DNA of 64,000 nt from Prosopocoilus inquinatus (GCA_036172665.1 CM069870.1:57412212-57476211), one strand, 5' to 3'; numbered from the stretch's first letter, positions 12,062 to 25,659 are shown. Notes: generated from the sequence alone by a model not told the origin. Made by a program: numbers and translations.

Positions 12062-12228
12062 TAGAAAAATTTTTGTGCAAATCGTTTTTGATTGCAGTGA
12101 GAACCTCGAGCAGCCTCTGGACAGCTGTTTCAGCCCTGCTTGGGGCTTCTTCAGCAGAAACGTAGCTCGACATGTTAACTGCAATGTTAGGTCAAAAAGC
12201 GATAGTAAGATGTCGCTATTTTATATGT
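12062..12228 (-). mobile_element. Short hammerhead-bearing retroelement, 13-bp target duplication
   Basis: A 167-bp insertion with no ORF, flanked by the exact 13-bp repeat TGATGAAAAATTA (12049-12061 and 12229-12241). The core is a complete hammerhead on the minus strand. The sequences outside the core (near GATTGCAGT and ACTGCAATG) are complementary to each other, so the whole unit can fold back. It is clearly homologous to 25890-26054. Precise ends plus a target duplication indicate an inserted copy. Non-autonomous mobilisation by a Penelope-like enzyme is inference. Confidence 0.85.
12106..12170 (-). ncRNA. Hammerhead ribozyme, intact core (type I)
   Basis: Read on the minus strand: outer stem I TCGAGC with GCTCGA; inner stem I TTTCTG with CAGAGG; core CTGAAGA (12148-12154), which fits CUGANGA; stem II AGCCC/GGGCT with loop CAAGCA; core GAAA (12128-12131); stem III CAGCTG, self-complementary with no loop (12122-12127); then the cleavage site UC (12121-12120). 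Every invariant core base is present. Stem I has an internal loop of the sort used in tertiary contacts with loop II. A loop-free stem III points to action as a dimer, as described for Penelope-like elements and retrozymes. Confidence 0.88.
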
Positions 12229-12260
12229 TGATGAAAAATTAGTGTAATATAGAAGACATT

Positions 12261-12418
12261 ATATTTAAAGGTCTGTTACTATGGTAACAACCAAACATAA
12301 AGCTTTACAAGAACAAACTTCAATTATAAAGCTTTACGAAATTAAATTTAAAAGGTCTGTTGCTATGGTAAAAACTCTTTTTGATTGGTTGTTATCATAG
12401 CAACAGACCTTTAAATTT
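12261..12418. mobile_element. MITE with a three-fold arm repeat
   Basis: Outer arms ATATTTAAAGGTCTGTTACT (12261) and its complement (to 12418) pair over about 34 bp. A second direct copy of the left arm (12344-12374) can pair with the same right arm, giving two alternative hairpins. It lies just downstream of the hammerhead elements. Confidence 0.78.
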
Positions 12419-15400
12419 AACATACTCGATACAGCTTAGCCCTCAAGTAAGATAGTGAATATGTTAAATTTACTGCCTTCATAATCAAAATTCTTTTACT
12501 CCCTTGTCAGCCATAATTTTCGTTATAAAAAACTTTCTCCAGGCCGTGCAGGTCTAGTAGTTATTTAGTAAATGTTTGAAAACTTTTATTTGTAGATTTA
12601 AAATTGCGTTTATTTTTGTATTTTGGTTGTTTTGTTTAATAATCATTTTTAATCTCAAATAGATAATTTTGTTTATATTCCTTTTAATTTGTATTGCAGG
12701 AATTTGTTTCGTACACACAAAGTATCATTCAATTTGTACAAAAAACATTAAAGAATATAACCTCAAGCGTTGATAAAAAAATTAGCTAATATTTTTCTCA
12801 ATAAACATCGACAAACTGTTGTATATGTTCTAGGATGTTTAGAAAGGTGGCCAAATATTTACTCCCGTGCTATTCTTATTCCGCTCCGTTTATACGTACA
12901 AATGGGCGCAAGCTTCTGTAGTTATCATTCTAATGGCTTCACTCTAATTGAATTTCATCCCGTGGAAATTCGGCCCGACTTTAAATTAAATACCCGGCAA
13001 CATCATAATGGACGCATAAAATAATTTCCTCCCGTTCGTGTTTTAATTATACTTTACAGCGTGGTCATAATGTACGGGGTATCACTCAGATCGTAAAACG
13101 ATTCCTTCTTCTTTACGATCGCTTTTCATCATAGTCGTAAACTTGGGAGGCGGGTACGTTTATGAATATCATTTGGAAAATTACATCAATTAAAATTTGC
13201 ATAACATAGTTCGCTGGCTGTTATTTCGACGAAAATATACATCGCACCGCTTGTCACCGCCCGTTTTCGCTTCGTGCGAAAGTGGTTCGTTTGCTTCTCC
13301 TTCGAAAGTCCGTGTGACGTTCAATTTAATTTAATCGTGTTTGTATTTCGTAAAAGCTAGGCGCGTAGTTTATGCTCCTACGTGTGAGTTAATGACAAAA
13401 AGTGTGTACGTGTAAAAAAATATCAGTATTAACAAAGTATTAACTACATTTACCTTTTCACAATAACCTAAAGTAGGAATAATATAATGTAGAAAATGGG
13501 ATAAAAGACGTAGCGTGTTTATGTAATTTTGAATCTAAAAGGCAGAAAAATTATTGGAATGTAATAGTATGAAATTAATATTGATTTACAGTGCTGGCTT
13601 TTACTTGGTATATTATTAAACTCGGGAAAATATATACGCAACTGGTGAGAGCGATTTAAATTACAATTTAAAACGTTTTGAAAAGTTAAATGTCTGCAGA
13701 ATATAGAGCGATTCTTAGTTAATCCAACAAAAGGTCAATACAAAAGAAAAAATCTATGTTAATCTCCTTCAGGACTTTATTTTCTCAAGTTAATTAAAAA
13801 TCACCCTGTATTGTTTTTTAATGTGGAAAAAACAACAGAAAACTTACAAATTTAAGAATTAGGTTATTTTGGTAAGACCACTTCTTATCAATGTTAAATT
13901 TCGCCTTATATTTGTGTTATATGTGATTGTTATTTTGAAAGCATACGCCAGGAAGAATTCGTGACACGCAAAGCTTGTTATGACAGAAGGAACAATGTAT
14001 TTAACAGAATATACACACACATCTCAAGAAAAATAAAATAAAACAAAACTCAACAAACACGATTGCCTATGCAGACCGACCTCCCATAAACCTGCACTGT
14101 AAGTTCTGGAATCCGTCCAACTCCAAAGTGCCGAAAGCGTCTGTATGACCTGTTTACATTGCACAATCTCATAGTAGCTCCGGCCTTAATTAAGTTTTAC
14201 ATTTGCATTATTTTTTTTGTTTATTAAAATCCGTCAAATTTTGTCAGAAAAATCAAATTATGTCGTCGAACTGCGCCTCGAGTGCACAATAAATTAATTA
14301 TTTCGTTTTTCTGGCCGAGTTATCTGTTTATCGTCGGGCGCAAATATAATTATCTGGGAACAACGGAAAAGTTGGAAAAATCAATATATCAATAATTTTA
14401 GATTAGCACGAAATAAATCCTATTAATATACACGTCTAATCGCTGATCTAAAATAGATAAATTCTAGCTTATCTGAAACTAGTTTCAAATATGTCTGGCA
14501 ACGGAAATTAACCAAACAGGATTATTACGAGAGTAAACCACTTGTATTTAGTTTGAAAATATACGAGGGTCGCTTAAAAAATCTAGAAAGGACTTGCGGC
14601 GCGAACAGTAATTCTTTATGATAGTTTACATTGAACAAAAAATAAATCAACTTAACGTTTATATCTAATCTAACGTTTATAACTAAAATCAAAAGAAATG
14701 GTTTCTGTGACACTGATATACTTTTGCCATCGATCTTCAAATATTCGTTAATAGTGGGTACCAAGAATAGAAATGGAATGAATAATTGTTTGGTGGAACA
14801 AAATTAGAATCAAATCTATTTTTTGTTAGCAAAGCAAATATCTAAGTATCACGAAAGATTCTTATCAAAATTGATCGAATTTAATTATGGAAAGTGGCAG
14901 AACACACATTTTATCAGTTGTATTTGCGCGTGCTCTCGATAGCATGACAAATTAATAAATACATTACCTGGTAGCTACTGCCTAAATATATTAAAGTGCT
15001 CATGCCAAACATCAACACAGATAGCTCTCATTATTACACTCTTGAAGAGTGCTTCGTTATCTGTCGAGTACCAATCTGACGGCAATGATTAATTTATTGC
15101 ACTGCAGATTGATAAACGTGACATTTGCGTCAGCAATTCACCGGAGAGTTAGTTAGAAACCGCAGAACTTCCCTGTGCTAAAGCCACGGAAAATGCGACG
15201 AGAAATTCGGAATATTGAGGATTTGCGAAGAAGGGTTTTTTCTTTTATATCGCAGGTAGCGTTTTTCGATCGGTCTAAATGGAGAGGGTCTAGAGTCCAT
15301 ATAATATCGATCAACGTCGAACAAAAATGCGTATGCAAAATGAAACTGATACGCGACAGCATATTTCATTTTTATTAAGAAGTTTCAGTGAAAATAATAA

Positions 15401-16332
15401 AGGCACAACACGAACAAAGTTTAATTTGTAACTCTCCGCAGTTAACATAATATGTGTTTATATGCATAATTTCTTATTAATTAATATTTAATATTACAAT
15501 TAATTGTTTTATAAAACAATTTAAAAATTACGTAAATCATGAACACTTATAAACTATTAGTGTAATCAGTGCGTAACCACTTTCCAGTTACGAAACCCAG
15601 AACTCTGTGCGAGAAACGAAGCGCAGGTGATGAATCTGGAACGCGAGCACGCAAGTATTCCGCGTACTCAGGGTTATTTCGCGACCGAGCTAAGTAAGAA
15701 GATTGTTGTAAATTACAATTTAATCACGTCGATGTCGGACCTCGATTCGACATTTACCTCCTGTCGCCACCAGAGCTGGTTAATCGAACAACCCGGAAGT
15801 CTTAGCGTGACAATAACTAACAAGTACAATTTCAGTTGTATTCTTGTGCATGTTAAAGTAAAACCAATAGAGGAAGTATCTTGTAAAACAATAATAAGTT
15901 TTCTTTAGTCAAAATCACTATTGCAAATTAATAATACTCCTAATAATTTAATAATTAAAAATTTTATTAATATCGTGTGTTGCTGGGATTTAAGATGAAG
16001 CTGTTAAAGCAAAATAAATTGAGAAAATTTCTCTTTCTTATCTTGTACAGTATGCAGAAAAGAAATCTGTTCATCATTTTATGATGTTAGTTATGTTAGT
16101 CATAGTAAATAAGTTTAGAAGCCAAAAATGGGGAAGACGTTCCAAAAGACACAGTTTATAAAAAATAATTAAATTTGAAAAGTCATACAATTAGTTTATT
16201 ATTAGGTTTTTATGAAAAAAAAAGGATTGATTTGAATGAATGATTGCAAAGAGCGTTCCGTTTTCTTTTTCAAAAGCTCAAACTTACTCATGCCTGCTGC
16301 AAGATCGATACAGAATTTTAAAGCAAACAGTA
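12419..16332. other. Intergenic, no gene supported
   Basis: Mixed AT-rich DNA with moderately GC-rich islands at about 13200-13330, 15110-15370 and 15610-15800. The ORF at 15627-15908 (93 codons) has no known domain. These islands could be regulatory or non-coding RNA exons, but nothing in them proves it. Confidence 0.5.
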
Positions 16333-16816
16333 TACAGGTGTCCACCAAGTGCCGCGGTCTTCTCTATTGTCTAAAGTACACAAGATAGAAGAAAAATTCA
16401 AACGAGCTAAAGTATAAATTGTCGAAGTTGTGAAATTTCTGTAGATGAGATATTGTATTGACTACCTACAAAAATTCAGGACGAAATGTAAATAAATAAT
16501 TAAAGTATAAGAGCTCGAAATAAAGCATTGTTTTACACATAATCATTAATATCTTACAAAGACTTAAATAAAATTTCTGAAATTTTTGGTTATTACCTAC
16601 TCGATATGCGTACTTTCGAAATATGTAAGAATATACTGGGTGTTCCATTAAAACAAATATAACCTTGGTTTGGCTCTCAGTTACTGAATACCCTGTATAG
16701 CCAGAAATACTTTTATAAAATAGACCTGAGTTACATCTTAGCTCGTTTGAAATTCTTTTCTATCTTATATACTTTAGACGATAGAGAAGACCGCGGCAGT
16801 CGGGGGACAGCCTGTA
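16333..16816. mobile_element. TIR element, 484 bp, with about 80-bp ends
   Basis: TA-flanked, TACAGG-ended. The ends share GCCGCGGTCTTCTCTAT and TCTAAAGTA and stay similar for about 80 bp. Between 16635 and 16700 a shorter pair, CTGGGTGTTCCATT and ACCCTGTATA, suggests a smaller nested remnant. No transposase is visible. Confidence 0.82.
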
Positions 16817-17319
16817 TAGTAATGAACAGGAAAAAACGGGAAGAAAAGGATTAATATATTTTTTAAAAAATATATCTTGAGATTATTCAAAGAAATTATG
16901 TTTGGCATTATTTATAATTTCTTGGATTCATTCGTCTCATTTTCCATTTTTTTTTTGTTTTCTCTGTTCGTCTTAATGACGACGAAATACATAGTTAGTT
17001 TTCTTTCGTTTTCTGTTTGCTATTTTTTTCCTTTCTTCCAATACCGCTTTATTCCGCAGATTTTCCTTTTCCCATGCATTTAGGTGTTTATATTCTGTTT
17101 TAGAGGGTATTTTAATTTTTTTTTCTTAATATCTTCCTTCAGTAAATATCGATTTTTACATCAATTTGTTTGTTAAATGTCTGTTTTCCAAAACATATTT
17201 AGCCGTCTTGGTTTATCAGCGGTTCTCAATATTTATTCTTTAAATAATTTCTTTCGCGAACTTTCCGGATTTTACTTGGAATATAGGGTCCTAGAGAAAG
17301 GTAAACGATATCATGAAGC

Positions 17320-18480
17320 AGAGCTAATAACTAAGAATGAGCTGAAATGACAGATAATAAGACGGAAGAGTAGAATATAGAATATAATATATAATATAGA
17401 ATAGAATATATTAAGAAAAAACGTCAAAAAGAAAGACAGATTAAAAGAACTGAATCATGTTCGTAGCCAGGTATGGGCAAGTCCGGGCATTTGCCCGGGG
17501 TTGATATTCTAAAAAATCTAAAAGTTATGCTTTTCTTAAACCAATATATCTATACCTACCATTAAACATCTAATTATTGATTAGTAATAATAATTTTTAA
17601 AATACGCCCGGGTTTAGAAAAAGTCTGGTTATGGCGATGAACTGAAATGAAGAGAAAAGAAAAAAGGCCTGGAAAAACGTGTGCCGATCAAAAATCATTA
17701 TTAAGGATGCAAGAAATAAAAACTGAAAAGTAAAAAAAAAATAAATAGAGAAGAGAAGATACAAAGAGAAAAGAAATACGGGAACCGGGAAATAAAGTAA
17801 AACCAGGAAAGGCAAGTGCATGAAATATAGCGTATGAGGAAATAAAAAAAAGAGTGGGCTTTGTAAAATTTGTATCTGCCTCCCCGCAGTTTTAAGGCGT
17901 ATACTAGAATAACAAAAGGAAAACTGGGAAAAGAAATAGAAAGTGAAATTGAACATTGGCATGTAGACCTAATACACAAATATATTTAAGAATAAATTTA
18001 TATTAGAGCACAACGAGCACTGCCGTTGAAATCACTCGATTAAGTACCAGGAATTGGAAAGAAATATAAAAGTAAACTAGGAGACAGAGAGATTCAAAAG
18101 AAACATTAAAGTAAAATAGGAGTTGAAGAGATGAAATACTTGAGCTGGTAAAACTAACAATAAGTCTGAGACGGAATAACAAACGAACACATAAGAGAAA
18201 TATTTAGCAGGAGTCTAAAGAGAAAATGGCAGAAAATATCCATACGAGATATGGATCCTGAGAAAATATTTCAGAAGATTATTAGAGATTGAGGAAAAAC
18301 AGAAAAGGTTGACTTAAGAAAACGTTACTAAATCAAATAGAAGACTTGGAGAGTACACTGGATGAGTTGCAAATATTTTTTGTTAAAGAAGAGAGAAATA
18401 TGTAGGCTATGGTTAAAGAAGGAACTCCGATACAGGTAAACACATAAGGAGAAATGAGGAAGCAGAAAAAGAAAGGGTGT
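17320..18480. other. Purine-rich strand-asymmetric region
   Basis: The plus strand is dominated by GAAA/AGAG tracts for about 1.1 kb; long Phe-rich ORFs on the minus strand (for example 17597-17962) are a by-product. Just before it, about 16880-17160 is the opposite, T/C-rich. Near 17470-17630 a pair of CCCGGG-containing inverted stretches (GGGCATTTGCCCGGGG and ACGCCCGGGTTT) may be the ends of a small transposon. Confidence 0.5.
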
Positions 18481-21400
18481 CAAATATTCAGTTTATTTCC
18501 TTTGAACCTTTGCAGACTTCTTTGGAGATGACGCAGACCCGGAAGTCCCTGGAGCCAGGTTAAGAATTGCAGCTCTATGTATATCATAGTGTTTAGTTTT
18601 TGCATGTCCTAATGATGTGGTTTCGCTCTTTTTCACAAATTAGACAACTTTTTACTTATTATTTTCCTCTATTCGGTACAGTTTGGTCTACTAGTATACC
18701 TATATTAAGCCACTGACTGCTTCCATCTTTCCTGATCTGTAAATTGGAGAATAGCAGTTGTGTTAATTCATTATTATTATTATTACTTATTTAGGTATCG
18801 AGATCTATCTAATCACTTAAAAAACATCTGTACGCTAAAGTTACACCTTCAAATTTACACTGCAGGTATTCTTATTTATTCTTGAAAACTGTCAAGGTCT
18901 GAGAGTCTTTGTCAATTTGACATCTTCTTGTTACATCAAGTTAAAAAAACAAGTTATTTTAAATTGTCATGGTTTTTATTTTTCAAATACTTGGATCATC
19001 GCTGCTCTCTGGCGCTTCGAACAAGCTAACCACGCTATTAATACCTTGATTGTATCGAGGAAACGAAAATTCATTCACAAAGAAGCGCGCGGAACATAAA
19101 TACTTAATAAGTACAACAGTTTAGCATGGTGGGGGTACACTTCCCCGCCTATCACTGCTATGGATTATTCCAGGATTCGCCGCCAAAAAATGATGCACAG
19201 AAACAATATGGTGTATATTTAAAGAGGGTTTACTAATTAAAAAACCAACTATTTTTTTTATTGTAATACTTTTCAATTATTTATAACCAACTCCCTTATT
19301 TAAATCTTAATCTATATAATGTCAATATTACTTTGTCTCTTCTCAACTAACCTTCTTTTCAGACTTATGTTTTGAATTAGTATTTAGACGTTTAACCTGG
19401 TTTCGTTTTAATAAAATTAATTGAACATTTTGCTTCACGATGTCATAATTAAGACTTCACATCCTTTAGTAATTTAGAAGTGAAATTTGTTCCCTGACAA
19501 TTTCAGCTACTTTCATCAGGAACCCTATTAATTTATTAAATTTCAATTTCCTCTAACGGACAAATTAAATACTAAAAGAGAAATATAGACGTATTCACGA
19601 AACAACCTGACAATCACCCTCTTCATTGTGGAACGAAATGTAGGAATATAAAATAATAATAAAATTTATAATTATTTGCTAAATTGTTTTCATATAATCT
19701 GAATACAAACATACTATTTAAATACTATATCATTTTTAGGATAATGAAGGTGCAACAGAATAGAATTTTGTGTATTCTATTTATTCTCCTAAACAAAGCC
19801 TTAAAACCCAAGCGAAAGACGTGAAAAATAGCATGTATGTAACGGAAACAAATTGTTTTTGGCTCGCTTTGATAACATCGGACTGAAAACTCTGCTGAAA
19901 TATATTTTGTAACTGCACATACGTATGACATAAATACCCTCTTGTAAACGTGGATTTGCCCCGGCGGTTTCCGCTTTACTTTTGTGTGTACGTTTGTCCT
20001 CGTTTCCTTCAACATTCTTTCTAAATCACACGGTAGATTAGACTCCTTCGCTGATTACGCTTCCTTAAATCTCCGCTAGAAAATTGTTTACCGTTATTTT
20101 TATAATCGAGGGACTCTAGACAGTTTGCGACGTTAAATAATTAACTTCCTCTCACGGCATTTTATGAAACTCCTAAAAAAATCCTGAGCTGAATTAAATT
20201 GCGAAGTTTCACCGCTCGAAGCTCTCCCCCTGCAAATTATGGACAACGGATTTAACGAGTTCCTGCGGAATTAACTTTTATTTACAAGTGGGGATAAAAT
20301 GTAAATCCTCTTGATACATAATTCAGAACTTGAAAAGTAATTCCGAGACAAACGCCCGTCAGAAAATGTTTGAACTGAAAACTTTTTTCGGCAACGAATA
20401 AACTGCTTTCAACACACGTTAAGGGATGATTTCACTGAATAGGCAACATGCTCTCCGGTAATACGTTGACCAATTAAAACTCGGTTTTATTTATCAACAT
20501 ACATTCTCATGTCAATAAAAGCGAACTGTGCTTGGTATTACCGGAGTCGTATAATCGAATAGGTGTAAACCAAGCTTAAATGTTAGGTCGCAAACTATTT
20601 TATTATTTATATTATTGCTTTTAATTTTTTTTAATGAGCAATGCAATAATTATCTTTTCTCTTATTAAAAATTCTTTGCCGAACATTCAGTAAATTACGT
20701 TTAATTCATCAGTTCGTTGAACGTTAATTCAATAAAGGACTGATTTACTCAACCTATTAATAGAAATACGGGACACTAATCAAGTTCCGGTCTACTAATA
20801 AACTATTCAATTATGTACATTTAGTTCAAATTTTGTTGCGATAATCGTATCGATTAATCAAACAAAACTTATTCACTGATTTAGCTTTCACGTAGGTGGA
20901 ACTGTCTCGCATTTAATTATTTATTATTTTTTTTATAAACTGTATTTTATTGTTGATCCCACTTATTCATAAAGCTAAGAGGATATCACTATTTCCAAAG
21001 CAAACATGACAGAGTTGTTCTTCAATTTATGTCGACACTCCGACCGAGATTAAATGTTGACCGTGACGTGACGAAATCGAATTTCGATTAGCTTAGATCG
21101 CCGCCGATATGAAAATAGCTTCGCAGAAATCAATTCTCTAACGCTTGTAAATCCGAGGAGTTAAGATAAATATTTTCCGGCAGGACAAAGGCGCGCCTTT
21201 TGATATTGGAAAATTAGTACGTGCGGACAGTTGTTATTTTAAGTGAATTGCCAAGATAAATTTGACCAAACTGTTTGTTTTTATTGCGTAATTAATTTCG
21301 TGTAGCTTGAAATTTTAACGGAACTTACACGTAGTTAGATACTGTCTAGTACATAGGTCACAGAATAATTAAAAATAAAAGTATTACGTGCGTTGCTTAA

Positions 21401-24400
21401 ACGAAAATTGGAATAGAGAAAAGCAAATCTACAAATAGCACGGAGCTTCCAATGAATTAAATAAAAATTATTTAATGGATAAGAAATTTTACAGACGCTA
21501 TAAATACCCAAAATAACTCACCTTGCAAGGTATTTCTCTAAAGAGTCGCATATAAAGAAGAGCTTGTTATGAAAGATTCCATCCCTGTCGACATCTTTCA
21601 TTCAAAGGCACAAAGGGCCTCCCTTTAATAATAAAATATTGTTTACGCTGAAAATGACATCACAAGTATTACATTCTACAGCAGGTAGAATGCAAACAGA
21701 ATCTATTCGGCCCTAAGGGTTATTATACCTCATAACATAATACGGGAAGCTTCCTATATTAAAAAGGCGAATTATATTTACATACGCGGGGTTGAAATTT
21801 CGCAATAGATAAAAGCGAGGAGTATTTATCAGCGATAGGGGGCAATGAAACCTGCTGACCTTTTTTAAACTATTGAACCAGCCAGTTTAATAATGGAAGG
21901 GTTTTTATGTTCGGATTTGTAGGGAATTAGTACCTATAAAACTGTAATTATTTACAAAGTGCTTCACTTATAGAAAGCTAATTAGATTAGATTAGATCAC
22001 TTCCAAGGTTGGGAAACACATAAGCGGTTAGACCTTTCTTCAAACTTTGTTCAAACCTAGTATTCCAAAACGTTACGATTATTAAAAAAATGCTAACATA
22101 ATATAATAAAGTATAATTTCTTTCTTTCTTCAAAAAACAAATACATTTTATTATATTTCCATTCACTATTTGATAATTCTGGCCATCTGTTACAGATCTA
22201 AATTCTCTTCTTGTTTTTAGATACCCTCTATAACAAGAGTTTCCAATTTTAGCTCCGTCTATTATCTTAGAGCCATTTTTAGCGTGTTGAAAAAGCAAGG
22301 CGTGTTGCCGTAGGCGTGCGAATGGAATGTGTGTTACGGGCGCTCGAGCCTGAGAGTAAATTGAACGATGAATTCACGGATCGCTTATTCACTTCGCTTT
22401 ATATCAGTTCTTCGAACAAAGCATTTCAAATTAGAAACGCGTTTCTCGAATTTGTTTTAAAAATCGCAGGGAAGTTCATGGCTTACGGAATAATTCCAGG
22501 TGGCATCAGGGCGGCGATTTCGTTTTCTCTTCTCGTTTTGGCGGATTGTGAAATACTACGGCCGCTCAATCATGGCCCTTAACATTCAAATTCGATTGGA
22601 TAAAGTTGATGTCACGTTCTGCTGGATTGGTTTACTTTCTTCGGTCCTTTTCTTTCATCTCTTTTTTGTCTTTTTCAACCCGTTAGCCCGAATCAAGTCT
22701 ACAACGAATTATTCTAGAATTAGCTGCCGGGATGACCACACATTTCGTGCTGTGTTTGTGTGTGTGTTTGCTGGAAATGTTCTCCTTAGGAAGGTGGAAT
22801 AGAACTTGCGGCCCTAGCCGGACTTACGTCATTCTCGGCGATAAGCTGCGAATTTCCGGGCTTTTCACAGCCTCTTCGTGTCCAAAATAACGGTCAGGAG
22901 AGTTAATATTCCTGGAGTTTAGACTATTTCTTGTGTTTTTTATTTATTTCAGTTTTATTTGCCATTTGCTAAAATAAGATTTCGTACACGGACTTCGCGG
23001 ATTAGATTGAAGCGATTTTGCGTAATTGCGCAGTCCCGTTGTAAATATTGAGTATACGAGTCCTGTCAGGACTATTTGCGCCAGTGTTAAACTTTGGTTA
23101 AGGGCTTATCGATTGTTAGATTGATTAATTTTTGATTCAGATCTAAATTTATGCACTGGAGGGAAGTGGTGAATTTCGAATTTGTACGAAAGTCAATTTT
23201 TCCATTAAAACTAAATTTGCCGGTCTGGTGCCGTTTGTTTACTATTTTCTTTTCTATTGGTATGTTTTGTTGAATGTCGAATCCCATCCCCCTCCACGTA
23301 CTTTGATAGTTATAACTTAGTATAGTCTAGCGAAGTGTTTCTTGCACGTTTTCTAATCTTGATGGGGCCCAACCGATGGCTAATTTTCTTGTGTTTGATT
23401 CGGAAGTTTTCTACCGGTGTTAATTTTGTTGACTGAATCAACAGAACTAATGAATGTGTAATATTTTGGATGAGTCGCGTTTTGTTGATTTTCCCGCGGT
23501 AGTAAAAAAAAGTAAATGGCGCCCTTTGAGTTAATTTTCGCGTTTGGTTTGATAACTTCCACCCCGTTCCATTGCAGCTGACTGGCGACACTGAAGCCAT
23601 TCGTCACGGTGCTACCCTTGTTATCACCTGAACAAGTACGTAGCACGTTCTTCCTAAAAGTAAGGGCTATTTTTACTACGGACGTCTACCAAGTCATGCG
23701 CACAGTAAGAACTGAAAACAAACAGACATTACGGTCAGCCATTAACCTCTTTTTTCCATGCATTTAAAAATCTAACACAACTTTGTTCAAGAAAATACAA
23801 ATAATTTAAGCCTGTAAGGAGGAAACGTCCTAGTTAAGCTTTCCCTCGGCAGAGTTTTTGTTCCAGAAAAATCTCATTTTCATTTTGGTGATACGTAGAA
23901 CAGAAATTTTCTTTCCTCTAAGTTTATGCAATCTCAAGTCGAAGCAACATCTCGTTAACGCCATCATCCCTTGATGCTTCCATACGCCGTTAACTGCTTG
24001 TCTATACTAATTAACTCGACATAATCAGCACGAGCATCCAATTTAGCTTTGGGAAACTGCACGCCCAACTCACATCAGAAATTAACGTCGAGCACAATGC
24101 GGCATGTTACGTAAACGGAACCGGTGCACCTCACTTAGTGAGGAAGGATAAAACGATGAGCTTAATGATTGCATCGCACGAAGGCGAGGTGGAAATCCTG
24201 GTTGGGTTTCAGGGGTTGTTGATCTGTTGATCGTATGGTTCGTTCGGCTCGAGCTTTTTAACGAGGTCATGTGGAATAAACGGCAGATTTTGTTTCAGTA
24301 TCAGGATTCCCTTGCATATTGCACTCTTATGATCATGTCTTGGTTTTGTAATATATCAAAAATTAATACCTTTTATAGTAAAGTGCATTTTACAAAACGC

Positions 24401-25659
24401 TGCTTATATTGCTGTATAGTCGAGAAACTCCGCCTTGATAAAATGCGTTATTATTACTATGAATGGTTACTATACAGATCCCGCTAGATTAAGTAGGCCC
24501 ACCTGTGTGCTCACGACAGTGTGAGCATAAAGTAGATACATGCTCTGATTCTTATTCGAAATGGTCTAGCGAAAATCTCATATCTTTGTAATCTGATATG
24601 TAATTATTATCGTATCATGACTCATTGAAAAATACAAAACACATGCAGCGTTATGCAATGAAAGCATTCGTCAAGCTTGTAATGTATGTACCGAAAAATT
24701 AGATCAAGTTTTTGGAGTATACTAATTTTTGTTAATCTTTCATTCTCTCTTTCATATTTTGGTTTTAATTTTATGTCAACTGTTAAATTTAAATTTTTTA
24801 TAATCTTTTGTATTGTACTAAAATTTCTCTTTTCCTTGAATATATTTTGTAATTTAAAGTTTTAGATTTTTCTCTTTAAGCGATAATAAGTAAACATAGG
24901 AAGAGATAAGGAGTGAACCGTTTCAATTCCAAAAAGATATAAGTAAACGTCATTCGAGCAATTCGTGGAAAACGATTTACAAATTGATTTCTGGCTTTCC
25001 AAGCTAAAATTGGGGCGCTACTAACAAAGAAACCGAAATTCAACATTGTACGGATTGTTCAAGGAATTGGGGAAAAAGGGGGTGCAAAGTGAGTTTTCTA
25101 CCTCCGTCCGCATGTTTCTACAAGTTTATATCCATAGATACATGTATCGACAACTAAGCTGCCACTTTAGTGCACTCACGAACACACATACTAAACACTT
25201 AAAAGTTAAGAGCGCTCACAAAGACTTATAAGTTGTGAGTGTTTTTAACTTGCACTTACAAAGACTCACAATCTGTACGTGTTTGTGAGTATACTGAAGG
25301 TGTTACCTTAGATGTCGAAATATGTATCTACGAATATAAAATCTGTCGTAAGAGCATTTTTATTTTCCTTTTTTTTAAACTACTGTCTCTTCTATTATTG
25401 TCACGTTTGAAAAATTATATTCTAAATTCGTTTTATATTTTTAATTTTACACAGGTCTATTTTTGTTTTAAATTAAAAAAAGAGGGTAATTAGGTGATAT
25501 GAAATTTGGTCAAATGATTCTATTTCCGATTAAATGAAAAGATAGGCAAAAAAAAACTTTAAAACATTAAAAACTGAAGAAAGTTAGTTTTCACCCATAA
25601 CAAGTAAATTATATTAATTATATTTTTGACCTAAACTGTTATAATATTATAAATATACA
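18481..25659. other. Long intergenic stretch, no gene supported
   Basis: Only short ORFs without domains were seen (for example 22316-22582 and 23310-23646, where two minus-strand frames overlap). Compositionally richer islands occur near 20000-20350, 21000-21250, 22300-22900 and 23950-24250. Repeated CACTCAC/GTGAGTG motifs lie at 25160-25300. Confidence 0.5.

Noticed and set aside
15153..15378. Three overlapping ORFs on both strands
   Set aside because: Mutually overlapping short ORFs with no domain; at most a conserved non-coding patch.
17597..17979. Two overlapping minus-strand ORFs of 121 and 92 codons, Phe/Leu-rich
   Set aside because: Low-complexity readings of a purine-rich strand, no domain, overlapping frames.
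19480..19520. Hammerhead-like hairpin on the minus strand (CTGATGA, then GAAA)
   Set aside because: Stem II is only two pairs and stem III is absent; the spacing does not fit the other copies, so it may be chance.
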